DNA of 64,000 bases, from NCBI RefSeq assembly GCF_017873395.1, contig NZ_JAGGKC010000001.1, positions 186,001 through 250,000 on the forward strand. The letters run 5' to 3'. The DNA comes from Youngiibacter multivorans. GTDB taxonomy: Bacteria; Bacillota; Clostridia; Clostridiales; Clostridiaceae. Position numbers and translations under genes: made by a program. Below, one piece after another: positions 41,711 through 50,100 of this stretch. Numbering within the stretch: position 1 is the stretch's first letter; every line of letters begins with the position of its first letter. A model generated the notes under the pieces. The model made no database searches. It was not told where the DNA came from and saw nothing but the letters and a program-made list of their open reading frames with translations.

Positions 41711-41746
41711 CGGAATTATTTGCAGCAGGCAGAAGGAGGCTGGAAT

Positions 41747-42622
41747 ATGGATCTTATAATCGTAACGGGAATGTCGGGATCAGGAAAGTCAGTAGCAGTA
41801 AATGCACTTGAGGACATAGGCTTCTATTGTGTAGACAATCTGCCACCTGAATTCATTCTTCCATTCGCCAAATTCCAGTCAAAATCTGAAGTTGCTGACA
41901 ACAAGCTGGCACTTGTCGTAGACTCCAGGAGCAAGGACCTTTTTCCGAAGTTTTCAGACGAGCTGAAAAAGCTCGACGGCGAACACATTGAGTACAACAT
42001 ACTGTTCCTGGATTGCTCAGACCAGACACTCCTAAAAAGGTACAAGGAGACAAGGAGAAAGCATCCGCTTATGGACAGCGAGATGTCTTCCCTTGAGATG
42101 GCTATAAGCAAGGAGAGGCAGAATTTCGAGGTGATAAGGGGCAGGGCGGATTTTGTCATCGACACTACCTTCCTTTCCGCAGCAAAGCTGAAGAAGCTTG
42201 TGACTGAGAGCTTTACGCATAGGAAGGGCGAATACATGCAGGTCAAGACAGTATCCTTCGGATACAAGTTCGGTATACCTTCAGATGCAGACCTCGTGTT
42301 TGACCTCAGATATCTGCCGAATCCGTTCTATATCTCAGAGCTCAGGGACCATACTGGACTCAATGATGATGTTTATGAATATGTCATGTCGAACCCCCTT
42401 GCTGAAGAACTGTTCAAGAAGCTTCAGGACCTGGTCGAATACCTTATCCCGCTTTATGTTGAAGAAGGAAAAAGCCAGCTGGTAATCGCTTATGGATGTA
42501 CGGGTGGTAAGCACAGGTCAGTTTCATTCGCGCGAAAGACCGCGGAGTATTTCCGGAACAAGGGCCTTAACGTAGTTGAATACCACAGGGACATAGACAG
42601 GAAAAATGACGGGACCCATTAG
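41747..42622 (+). CDS. rapZ: RapZ/YvcJ family nucleotide-binding protein
   Basis: The start with GAAGGAGG gives 291 residues, the family norm. Walker A GMSGSGKS lies at residues 8-15, ALEDIGFYCVDNLP follows, and the C-terminal domain has FGYKFGIPSDADLVFDLR and YGCTGGKHRSV, which in E. coli RapZ binds the glucosamine-6-phosphate signal and small RNAs. In Firmicutes YvcJ usually sits with yvcK and whiA; those genes are absent here and an ATP-cone gene precedes it. Expected role: GTP/ATP-binding regulator of amino-sugar metabolism or competence. Confidence 0.92.
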   Translation: MDLIIVTGMSGSGKSVAVNALEDIGFYCVDNLPPEFILPFAKFQSKSEVADNKLALVVDSRSKDLFPKFSDELKKLDGEHIEYNILFLDCSDQTLLKRYKETRRKHPLMDSEMSSLEMAISKERQNFEVIRGRADFVIDTTFLSAAKLKKLVTESFTHRKGEYMQVKTVSFGYKFGIPSDADLVFDLRYLPNPFYISELRDHTGLNDDVYEYVMSNPLAEELFKKLQDLVEYLIPLYVEEGKSQLVIAYGCTGGKHRSVSFARKTAEYFRNKGLNVVEYHRDIDRKNDGTH

Positions 42623-42631
42623 GAGGACATT

Positions 42632-42937
42632 ATGGAAATTCTATTGCTGATTCCTCTTTTCATTATCGGATCGATATTCACGATAATTCTCATCGCCGTA
42701 CTGTTCTCAAAATCGGTCTTGAAGGCTTCAAAACCCAATCAGCGTATGAGTAGTCAGACCCGAGGCTGGGATTCAGGCAGCGCAAGAAAGACCGGAGAAC
42801 TCATGTACAAGGAGAATGCGACGGATGAGATCCGAAATTCTGCTGGAAACAAGGGATATTTGGCAGATCTTGAGGATAAGTTCAGGGAAGCCAACATCGA
42901 ATATTCCGATAGGAGTACGAAGACCAGGCGAAAATGA
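42632..42937 (+). CDS. Small single-pass membrane protein
   Basis: The 101-residue protein has one hydrophobic helix at residues 3-29 and a polar, basic tail of 70 residues. It follows rapZ by nine bases with an AGGAGG site and so belongs to the same operon. I do not recognise the family, and the tail is of low complexity. Confidence 0.5.
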   Translation: MEILLLIPLFIIGSIFTIILIAVLFSKSVLKASKPNQRMSSQTRGWDSGSARKTGELMYKENATDEIRNSAGNKGYLADLEDKFREANIEYSDRSTKTRRK

Positions 42938-42947
42938 TTAGGAGAGA

Positions 42948-43289
42948 ATGATGGATTTTGAAGAAAGGTATTATGATTTGAAAAGAAGGCATGCCGATGT
43001 CTTCGGAGTTCAGCCAGGTGCTGAAGAAACCGAGGATGAATTCCTTAAAAGGCTTCCACTCAGGGAAAAGCTGGCTGACGATGTGTTCGAGCTTGCTTCT
43101 GAATATGTGAAGTCAGAACTGGAAAATTCAGGCAAACCACTGGATATCGTGCTATATCCAGCTTACATACTGGATACTTTCGAGGAATCGGAAACATCGG
43201 AATACCTGTTCACTTATCTGAGGGATATAATAAAATATGAGGACATCATTGAAGGAAGCTTAGTTGAAAGGGTAAACAGGATGAGATAA
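42948..43289 (+). CDS. Small acidic protein of unknown function
   Basis: The 113-residue product is rich in Glu, Asp and Lys, has no cysteine, membrane segment or signal, and is predicted mostly helical. ATG 42948 and 42951 are both possible; the AGGAGA site slightly favours the second. It is the last gene of the ATP-cone/rapZ operon and faces a radical SAM gene. I do not recognise it. Confidence 0.5.
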   Translation: MMDFEERYYDLKRRHADVFGVQPGAEETEDEFLKRLPLREKLADDVFELASEYVKSELENSGKPLDIVLYPAYILDTFEESETSEYLFTYLRDIIKYEDIIEGSLVERVNRMR

Positions 43290-43319
43290 TCACCTGTCTA
43301 CCCTTTTTTTTAGTTCCTT

Positions 43320-44204
43320 TTACTTGACTCCATACAGGTCGAAATCAGGCGTGTAAGACTCGCTCTGTGATTCACTGCCCTGGATCAGGCAATTCTTTAT
43401 TCCGAGTGCAGCAGCATATGAGACTACTGACTTGTACTGTGATGCCGGAAGCCGTACGCCAAGCTTTTCATGCCCGATTGCCCTGTGCATCGGCACATAC
43501 TGGTTCATTATGCTTATGAATATGTTGTCCCTGTAGGTATCATACAGATGCTTCAGTATCATCTTCGAGTCCAGTGCAAGGCTCGGCAGACACAGGTGCC
43601 TTACTATCATACCCTTCACCATCATGCCTCTTTCATCAAGGATGAAAGGACCTGTCTGCCTGTACATTTCAGCTATTGCAGCCTTTGCGGTATTGAAATA
43701 ATTGGTTACTCCCGAATACTCAAGTGCATTCTCATCCCTGAAGTATTTCAGGTCCGGCAGATAAATATCGATAAGCCCTTCGAGTCCCTTTAGTGCCTCC
43801 ACGCTCTCGTAGCCTGATGAGTTGTAGACTATCGGGATTCCGAGTCCTCTGGCCTTTGCTTCCCTAAGTACATCCGGAAGGAATGATGCATAGTGGGTAG
43901 GTGTAACCAGGTTTATATTTTCTGCTCCCTTTTCCTTCAGTTCGAAAAAGATCTCAAGGAGTCTCTCGTCAGAAACATAGGAGCCTTCAAGGCCTTCTGA
44001 TATCTCATGGTTCTGGCAGAATATGCATCTCAGGCTGCAGCCTGAGAAGAAAACAGTACCTGAGCCTCTGCTTCCGGATATCATAGGCTCTTCAAACGGA
44101 TGAAGATACGCCTTTGCAAGCTTGAATTCCCTGGTTGTTCCGCAAAAGCCTCGCACCAGGCTCCTGTCTATCCCGCAGTTCCTCGGACAGCTGCTGCATC
44201 CCAT
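43320..44204 (-). CDS. Radical SAM protein, PflA-like
   Basis: The ATG at 44204 lies nine bases from an AAAGGA site; a GTG 18 bases upstream is less likely. The 294-residue protein starts with a cysteine-rich block (CSSCPRNCG) and has the radical SAM cluster motif CX3CX2C at Cys56, Cys60 and Cys63. The pattern, with GSGTVFFSGCSLRCIFCQN and PDLKYF, matches the pyruvate-formate-lyase activating enzyme relatives often named PflX-like. These usually generate a glycyl radical in a partner enzyme, but no glycyl-radical enzyme is in the window. Confidence 0.85.
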   Translation of the reverse strand: MGCSSCPRNCGIDRSLVRGFCGTTREFKLAKAYLHPFEEPMISGSRGSGTVFFSGCSLRCIFCQNHEISEGLEGSYVSDERLLEIFFELKEKGAENINLVTPTHYASFLPDVLREAKARGLGIPIVYNSSGYESVEALKGLEGLIDIYLPDLKYFRDENALEYSGVTNYFNTAKAAIAEMYRQTGPFILDERGMMVKGMIVRHLCLPSLALDSKMILKHLYDTYRDNIFISIMNQYVPMHRAIGHEKLGVRLPASQYKSVVSYAAALGIKNCLIQGSESQSESYTPDFDLYGVK

Positions 44205-44330
44205 ATACTCAAATCCTTTCACTTATCATGGTGTATAGTATACCAGAAGCATTAGCTATGGAAAAGCGAGGTCTATCGCAGGTGTTTGCAACGTGGTATT
44301 ATGAGAATAATAAAATGAAGTGGTGAAAAA

Positions 44331-45263
44331 ATGGCAGGAACAGAAGGAAAAGCATACAGGAGCCTTAACAGCTTCCTGAGGGAGAAATTTGGCGAGAAAG
44401 TATACAAGATAAGCCTTGACGGTGGATTTTCGTGTCCGAACAGGGATGGAACTCTAAGCAGGACAGGATGCCTATTTTGCAGTGAGAGGGGTTCCGGTGA
44501 TTTTGCCGGTGACAGGGATTTTTCAATTAGCAGGCAGTTTGACGACATCAGGGAGATGATGGAGAAGAAGTGGAAGAACGGAAAGTACATCGCGTACTTT
44601 CAGGCTTATACCAACACCTACGCTGAACCTGATGTTCTCCGCAGGAAGTACAGGGAGGCTGTCGGGAAGGAAGGAGTTGTCGCTCTTTCAATTGCTACAA
44701 GGCCGGATTGCCTGGGAGATGATGTCCTTGATGTCATTGATGAATTCAGCGGTGAGGTCTATACATTCGTTGAGCTTGGACTCCAGACCGTGAGTGATGA
44801 GTCAGCTGCAAGGATAAACAGGGGCTACAGCCTTGATGTGTTTGAGAAGGCCCTTAGCGACCTTCGCTCAAGGGGGATTGATGTGGTAGTCCACGTGATT
44901 TTTGGGCTTCCCGGGGAAACAAGGGAAGATATGCTAAGGACCGTGGAATATCTTTCAAATAAGGATATACAGGGAGTGAAATTTCATCTTCTTCATGTTA
45001 TGAAAAACACTCCAATGGAGAAGCTTCTGCAGAACGGAAACCTGAGACTCATGGAAATGGACGAATATGTTGCGACAGTATGTACTGCCGTTTCAATGCT
45101 CCCTCCTGATGTGGTCATTCACAGGCTGACAGGTGATGCACCGAGAGAACTTCTTCTGGGACCCATGTGGTCACTCAGGAAGTGGGAAGTGCTGAATGCG
45201 ATCGACAAATATTTCAAGGACAACGGACTGTATCAGGGAAAGAGCTGCGGGATAATACGATGA
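44331..45263 (+). CDS. Radical SAM protein, YhcC/TIGR01212 family
   Basis: The 310-residue protein carries the family's wide cluster motif: Cys35, Cys47 and Cys50 in CPNRDGTLSRTGCLFC. It also has SIATRPDCLGDDVLDVI, FVELGLQTVSDE and VVHVIFGLPGETREDM, all typical of TIGR01212 proteins. Function is not established; an early E. coli relative was linked to stress responses but without a known reaction. It is followed by the ComB-like gene after 25 bases. Confidence 0.9.
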   Translation: MAGTEGKAYRSLNSFLREKFGEKVYKISLDGGFSCPNRDGTLSRTGCLFCSERGSGDFAGDRDFSISRQFDDIREMMEKKWKNGKYIAYFQAYTNTYAEPDVLRRKYREAVGKEGVVALSIATRPDCLGDDVLDVIDEFSGEVYTFVELGLQTVSDESAARINRGYSLDVFEKALSDLRSRGIDVVVHVIFGLPGETREDMLRTVEYLSNKDIQGVKFHLLHVMKNTPMEKLLQNGNLRLMEMDEYVATVCTAVSMLPPDVVIHRLTGDAPRELLLGPMWSLRKWEVLNAIDKYFKDNGLYQGKSCGIIR

Positions 45264-45288
45264 CCGCATTGAACTTAGGAGGAACAGC

Positions 45289-46017
45289 ATGAGAATAGAC
45301 ATAGCAATATCGGGGGACCATGTCAGTCCGGATCTTGTAAGAGGCAAGACTGTAATCGTGATTGACACCCTGAGAGCAACTACAGTGATAATAACTTCCT
45401 TGGTAAACGGGGCCAAGAGCGTAGTGCCTGTTACTACTGTTGAGGAAGGCCTTGGTATAATGAAGCGCATGGAAAACGTGGTGCTGGGAGGGGAACGAAA
45501 GTCGATGAAGATAGATGGCTTCGATTTTTCTAATTCGCCCAGAGAGTATACAAGAGAGGTTATATCCGGGAAAAATCTTATACTAACAACAACCAATGGC
45601 ACCAAAGCCATTTCGAAATCGAAGGATGGCACAAGGATACTGATAGGTGCTCTTGTAAATGCAAAGGCGGTTGCAAGGAAGGCTTGCGGCTACACTGAGG
45701 ATATCATCATTGTTAATGCAGGAACAGATGGAAGATTCTCTATGGATGATTTCATAACCGGAGGTGCTCTGATAGAGGAAATTCTTGCAATGAGGAACGC
45801 GGATCTGACTGACATTTCCAAGACAGCACTCATGACATACCGGAATCACAAGGACATAAGGAGCTATGTGAAGGAGGCTGCTCACTTCAGGATCCTTGAA
45901 GACCTAGGACTTCAGGATGACATTGACTTCTGTCTCCAGAAGGACATCTTTGCAATAGTCCCCGAATTCGACCATGGTGTCATAAAGCTGCCTGAGGGAC
46001 AGATAAGTCTCTTATAA
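45289..46017 (+). CDS. 2-phosphosulfolactate phosphatase family protein (ComB-like)
   Basis: The 242-residue protein has VIVIDTLRATTVIITSLVNGA, LGGERKSMKIDGFDFSNSP and TTTNGTKAI, which are the signature blocks of ComB. In methanogens ComB removes phosphate from phosphosulfolactate in coenzyme M synthesis. No other coenzyme M gene is in the window, and such genes in Clostridia probably have a different substrate. An AGGAGG site precedes the ATG. A strong bidirectional terminator follows. Confidence 0.82.
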   Translation: MRIDIAISGDHVSPDLVRGKTVIVIDTLRATTVIITSLVNGAKSVVPVTTVEEGLGIMKRMENVVLGGERKSMKIDGFDFSNSPREYTREVISGKNLILTTTNGTKAISKSKDGTRILIGALVNAKAVARKACGYTEDIIIVNAGTDGRFSMDDFITGGALIEEILAMRNADLTDISKTALMTYRNHKDIRSYVKEAAHFRILEDLGLQDDIDFCLQKDIFAIVPEFDHGVIKLPEGQISLL

Positions 46018-46110
46018 CTGAAAGGTTGAAGAAGCCGGAATTCCTGGAGCGGTGACAATACAATCAATGAATAGTTAAGGCAATGATATTTAATTAATAT
46101 AAAAATGACA

Positions 46111-46142
46111 AGGACCCGTCCGGTTTTTCCGGACGGGTCCTC
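46111..46142. terminator. Bidirectional terminator
   Basis: Perfect 13-base GC-rich arms (46111-46123 and 46129-46141) with a five-T loop, between convergent genes. Confidence 0.75.
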
Positions 46143-46173
46143 TGCAAATGTACTTTCTTAAATGTGGTTGGTG

Positions 46174-46803
46174 TTACAGGCCTCTTGCTTCCTTAACTTT
46201 GGCAACGAATGCCTTTGCTGCCGCTGTCATCTCTTCGCTGGTTCCCTTTGTAAGGTTGCCTCCGACTCCTACTGACATGCAGCCGTTCTTTATCCACTGG
46301 CCTACATTGTCCAGGTCAACGCCGCCTGTAGGCATGAGTACTGCCTGAGGAAGCGGCCCCTTGATTGCTGATATGAAAGAGGGTCCGAATGCGCTTCCAG
46401 GGAATACCTTTATGACGTCAGTTCCTGACTCCATTGCCTTCACCATCTCGGTAAGGGTCATGCAGCCGGCCATGTATGGTATCTGATACCTGTTGCAGAG
46501 CTTGGCTGTCTCAGCGTCGAAGCTTGGTCCGACTACGAACTTGGCACCGGCGAGTATGGCAATCCTTGCAGTCTCGCTGTCAAGAACGGTACCTGCACCT
46601 ACTATGAGCTTGTCTCCGAATTCCTCGGTAAGCAGCTCGATAACTTTGGTTGCGCCTGGAACCGTATAGGTTATCTCTATTCCGGTAACTCCGCCTTCCA
46701 TGCATGCAAGGGAGATCTTCTTAGCCTCTTCGGCATTCTTTGCCCTTACAACAGCAATTACTCCAGTAGCCTCGAGCTTTGACAGAACTTCATATTTTCT
46801 CAT
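46174..46803 (-). CDS. eda: 2-dehydro-3-deoxy-6-phosphogluconate (KDPG) aldolase
   Basis: The 209-residue class I aldolase splits KDPG into pyruvate and glyceraldehyde 3-phosphate. The Schiff-base lysine is Lys132 in VIKVFPG, the catalytic Glu43 is in GIEIT, and the phosphate and substrate loops GAGTVLD and PTGGV are present. The start MRKYEVL is behind AGGAGG; the frame extends eight residues upstream without support. It diverges from a 2-hydroxyacid dehydrogenase and faces a sugar-acid cluster, so the substrate fits the context. No phosphogluconate dehydratase is in the window. Confidence 0.9.
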   Translation of the reverse strand: MRKYEVLSKLEATGVIAVVRAKNAEEAKKISLACMEGGVTGIEITYTVPGATKVIELLTEEFGDKLIVGAGTVLDSETARIAILAGAKFVVGPSFDAETAKLCNRYQIPYMAGCMTLTEMVKAMESGTDVIKVFPGSAFGPSFISAIKGPLPQAVLMPTGGVDLDNVGQWIKNGCMSVGVGGNLTKGTSEEMTAAAKAFVAKVKEARGL

Positions 46804-46865
46804 TTGCTTCCTCCTTGTGCTGAGCACAGCTTGTTAAGAATCTGACAAGTTTTTGTTCCATACCT

Positions 46866-46894
46866 ATTATATAAATACCGATGTGTAAATTCAA
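46866..46894 (-). promoter_or_regulatory. Promoter for eda
   Basis: Reading leftwards, TTGAAT (46889-46894) and a perfect TATAAT (46866-46871) are 17 bases apart. Confidence 0.65.
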
Positions 46895-46903
46895 TGGATT
46901 TTC

Positions 46904-46930
46904 ATGAAAATAAACAATTATTATTTTCAT
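46904..46930. repeat. Inverted repeat upstream of eda
   Basis: Perfect ten-base arms, ATGAAAATAA and TTATTTTCAT, with a seven-base centre. They lie just upstream of the eda -35 box, where a regulator could bind. Confidence 0.5.
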
Positions 46931-46961
46931 TAGCAAAAAATAAAAAGAAAATATTTTTCAA

Positions 46962-46976
46962 TGTAAACGATTTACA
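46962..46976. promoter_or_regulatory. cre-like palindrome TGTAAACGATTTACA
   Basis: Perfect TGTAAA and TTTACA arms around CGA. It resembles the catabolite-responsive element and the variable-spacer form (TGTAA...TTACA) described for clostridial CcpA. It sits between the divergent eda and dehydrogenase genes, 18 bases before a TTGACA (46994-46999). Confidence 0.55.
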
Positions 46977-47076
46977 AACATCAGGGGTATGGAATTGACA
47001 TTTTTGTTGATGTACAATGTATTTGTCGATTGCAGAAAAAATGGCAATCAAACAAGAATCAAAAGGAGAGAAACGG

Positions 47077-48066
47077 ATGAGCGTTAAGATAGCGGTTGTA
47101 AATTCAAGCAGTTTCGGCAAGGTGTTTCCGGAGCACATGGACAGACTTAAGGCATTAGGACAGGTAGACAGGTTCGATGTGCCAAAGGATATGGGCGGCA
47201 AGGAACTTGCAGACAAACTGATGGGATATTCGTGCATCATAGCCAGCGTTACAGCTCTCTACAACAGGGAATTTTTCGCCCACAAGGACGAGACTCTCAT
47301 AATAACCAGGCATGGCATAGGATATAATAACATCGATGTGCCTGCAGCAACTGAAAAGGGCTGCTTCATAACGAAGGTTGAAGCTCTCGTGGAGAGAGAG
47401 GCTGTAGCCGAGAATGCGATAGCGCTTCTCATGGCCGCAATAAGGCAGGTAGTACCGGCATCGCTTAAGGCAAAAGAAGGCAAGTGGGCTGAAAGAGCCA
47501 AGTTCATGGGTATAGAGATAAAGGATAAGACTGCAGCTGTAGTAGGCTTCGGCAACATCGGTTCAAGGGTAGGAGAGATACTTAAGAACGGATTCAATGC
47601 CAATCTCATAGCCTACGATCCTTACCTGACTCCTGAGGAGATAAGAGCAAGAGGAGCGGAGCCTGCAACTCTTGACGAGGTCCTCGAAAAGGCTGACATA
47701 ATATCCTTCAATGCGTTTGTGGATGACAAGAGCTACCATCTTATAAAGGATGCTGAGTTTGCAAAGATGAAGAAGGGTGTATTCATAGTAAATACCGCAA
47801 GAGGCGAGCTAATTGACCAGGACAGCCTCATGAGAGCGCTTGACGCAGGCATCGTTGCAGGAGTTGGAATGGATGTTGTCGAAGGCGAGCCTATCGATGA
47901 GAACCATCCTCTTCTCAAGTACGGCAATGTGGTCATAACACCTCACACATCGGCATACACATACGAGTGTCTGTATGGAATGGGCGAGAAGGTTGTTGGC
48001 GACGTTGAGAAGGTGCTGAGAGGCGAGAATCCTGATACTGTAATAAATAAAGAACTTCTCAAGTAG
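47077..48066 (+). CDS. D-isomer-specific 2-hydroxyacid dehydrogenase (sugar-acid cluster)
   Basis: The 329-residue NAD(P)-dependent enzyme has the cofactor motif GFGNIGSRVG and the catalytic residues in NTARGELIDQ (Arg), DVVEGEPIDE (Glu) and TPHTSAYT (His). An AAAGGAG site sets the start; the frame runs 20 residues upstream through the promoter region. It is the first gene rightwards from the eda intergenic region and lies 18 bases before 6-phosphogluconate dehydrogenase. Reduction of a keto-sugar acid such as 2-ketogluconate 6-phosphate is a reasonable guess from context. Confidence 0.85.
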   Translation: MSVKIAVVNSSSFGKVFPEHMDRLKALGQVDRFDVPKDMGGKELADKLMGYSCIIASVTALYNREFFAHKDETLIITRHGIGYNNIDVPAATEKGCFITKVEALVEREAVAENAIALLMAAIRQVVPASLKAKEGKWAERAKFMGIEIKDKTAAVVGFGNIGSRVGEILKNGFNANLIAYDPYLTPEEIRARGAEPATLDEVLEKADIISFNAFVDDKSYHLIKDAEFAKMKKGVFIVNTARGELIDQDSLMRALDAGIVAGVGMDVVEGEPIDENHPLLKYGNVVITPHTSAYTYECLYGMGEKVVGDVEKVLRGENPDTVINKELLK

Positions 48067-48084
48067 AAGCTGGTGGAGGTAACC

Positions 48085-49485
48085 ATGAAAGATATTGGGA
48101 TCCTTGGACTTGGAGTAATGGGCAGAAACCTTGCGCTTAACATAGCACACAGGGGTTTCGGAGTATCAGTGTACAACTACACTCCGAATGAGACAGAGGA
48201 ATTTGTTGCAAAGCACATGCAGGGTGAAGACATATCGGCATTCTATGATGTGGAATCCTTCGTAAAGTCACTTAAGTCCCCAAGAAAGATATTCCTCATG
48301 ATTATGGCGGGGAAGCCTGTCGACAATATGATCGAGGTACTGATTCCCCTTCTTGACAAGGGCGACCTTATCATAGACGGAGGAAACACATACTACTTCG
48401 ACACAGACAGAAGGATGACTTATCTCGAAGATAAGGGATTGCTATACCTTGGTGTGGGAGTGTCCGGAGGAGAGTCAGGAGCTCTCAACGGTCCTTCTCT
48501 GATGCCCGGAGGCTCAAGGGAAGCATACGCATTAGTTGAAGACATACTGACTTCTATGGCGGCAAAGACTGAAGCAGGACCTTGCTGTACCTATGTAGGT
48601 AACGGCTCTGCAGGTCATTTCGTGAAGATGCTGCATAACGGCATCGAGTACGGTATGATGCAGTCCATGTCAGAGGTGTATGACATAATGAGGAATGTAC
48701 TCAAGCTGTCAGCAGATGAAATCGGAGATGTTTTTGAGAAATGGAACGAGGGAGACCTTAACTCCTACCTTATGGAGATCTCATACAAGATCATGAGAAA
48801 GAAGGACGATGAGACCGGAAAGCCTCTTGTTGACTTGATCCTTGATAAAGCAGGGCAGAAGGGAACTGGAAAATGGACAGCTGAAGCGTCGCTTGACCTT
48901 GGGGTACCGGCACCATCGCTTAGCGTGGCAGTATATGGAAGAGTAATGTCCTTCTTCAAGGATGAGAGGCAGCGCCTGTCAGAGCTTGTTAAGAAGGAAC
49001 CGACTGATGCGGCAATAGACAAGGATATTTTGATAAATGACCTTGAAAATTCGCTTCTGTTCTCCAACTTCGTAATGTATTCTCAGGGAATTTGGCTTAT
49101 GAACGAGGCTTCGAAGGTGTACGGATTTGATATAGACACTGCTGAGGTACTTAAGATATGGAAGGGCGGATGCATCATCCGTGCCAGGATGCTTGACCTT
49201 TTGATCGACATCGTCAAGGAAGACAGAAGCAACATCAATCTTCTGGGAAGCGAAAAGGCACTTTCATTCCTGAGGGACAGGCTGCCTTCGATGAGAAGGG
49301 TGACCATGGCTGCAAGGGATCATTATGTACCGGCTCTTGTGCACAACACCGCACTTGATTATATTTTCAGTATGATCGAAGCGGACCTTCCTGCAAATCT
49401 GACACAGGCGCAGAGAGATTTCTTTGGAGCACATACATATTCGAGGGTAGACAAGGAAGGAATATTCCATACAAAGTGGGAATAA
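48085..49485 (+). CDS. gnd: 6-phosphogluconate dehydrogenase, decarboxylating
   Basis: The 466-residue enzyme oxidises 6-phosphogluconate to ribulose 5-phosphate and CO2. It has the Rossmann motif GLGVMGRNLA (7-16), IIDGGNTYYFDTDRR, GVGVSGGESGALNGPSLMPGG and the catalytic lysine and asparagine in VKMLHNGIEYGMMQ. Length and motifs match full-length NADP-type enzymes. ATG 48085 is chosen over GTG 48073, which overlaps the GGTGGAGG site. It joins the sugar-acid cluster to the pentose phosphate pathway. Confidence 0.95.
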   Translation: MKDIGILGLGVMGRNLALNIAHRGFGVSVYNYTPNETEEFVAKHMQGEDISAFYDVESFVKSLKSPRKIFLMIMAGKPVDNMIEVLIPLLDKGDLIIDGGNTYYFDTDRRMTYLEDKGLLYLGVGVSGGESGALNGPSLMPGGSREAYALVEDILTSMAAKTEAGPCCTYVGNGSAGHFVKMLHNGIEYGMMQSMSEVYDIMRNVLKLSADEIGDVFEKWNEGDLNSYLMEISYKIMRKKDDETGKPLVDLILDKAGQKGTGKWTAEASLDLGVPAPSLSVAVYGRVMSFFKDERQRLSELVKKEPTDAAIDKDILINDLENSLLFSNFVMYSQGIWLMNEASKVYGFDIDTAEVLKIWKGGCIIRARMLDLLIDIVKEDRSNINLLGSEKALSFLRDRLPSMRRVTMAARDHYVPALVHNTALDYIFSMIEADLPANLTQAQRDFFGAHTYSRVDKEGIFHTKWE

Positions 49486-49676
49486 ACAGAAGTGTTATTT
49501 GACTGTTAAATTTTAATCTAATTAAAACAATTGTGAGTGGTAAGATGATACCTGGAAATGATTCCCGGATGGTAAAAATAGCACGGAAAATTACTTCAGA
49601 TACGAAAAGTTTGCCAAAATTTGTTAATCAGAAAGTGGTCTGAAGATTAAAAGCATTGAGCGGCAATGGTTATGGA

Positions 49677-49690
49677 GTTATACGTACAAC
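49677..49690. promoter_or_regulatory. Operator-like palindrome GTTATACGTACAAC
   Basis: Symmetric at 12 of 14 positions and 11 bases upstream of the next -35 box. The TTRTACGTAYAA-like shape resembles GntR-type operators. Confidence 0.4.
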
Positions 49691-49701
49691 GTCTGCAAGT
49701 A

Positions 49702-49730
49702 TTGACAAACAGGAAAAATCACATTAAAAT
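49702..49730 (+). promoter_or_regulatory. Promoter for the PTS operon
   Basis: A perfect TTGACA and TAAAAT are 17 bases apart. The start near 49737 gives a long leader of about 360 bases before the first PTS gene. Confidence 0.65.
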
Positions 49731-50100
49731 AGGTAACGACTGAAGTCGATGTCATACCAGGTTGCCCTAGGTGATACTATCATTCACAAGGTTATTCCAG
49801 GACGGCTGATTATATGCATGTTGAAATCGTTGTTAAATGTTATTCAAATACTGGAAGGCTTTTTCAATAAAGCTATCGGGAAAGAGGGTAAAATTCCTCG
49901 TAACTTTCAGGCTTTGGATGAAGGACAACAGGATTCATAATGATGATATTAGCATTTAAGGCGATGCACGCATTGATCCGTCCGGACAATTTTTGGGGCG
50001 TTTGCGCTCCTCTGTGAAGGAAATTATTTTCAAAGGCATAAGGGTACGGCAGCGAACAATCAGAGTTTCTATCATAAATAATAAAAGGGGGAAAAGAAGA
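49731..50100 (+). other. Long untranslated leader of the PTS operon
   Basis: Of the 615 bases between gnd and the PTS genes, the last 370 follow the promoter. A 63-codon frame (49749-49940) lacks a ribosome site and has a composition unlike the neighbours, so I leave it out. I recognise no riboswitch; the leader may have structure that needs folding analysis. Confidence 0.4.

Noticed and set aside
49749..49940. Small open frame (63 codons) in the PTS leader
   Set aside because: No ribosome site, unusual composition and no family resemblance. A short leader peptide cannot be fully excluded.
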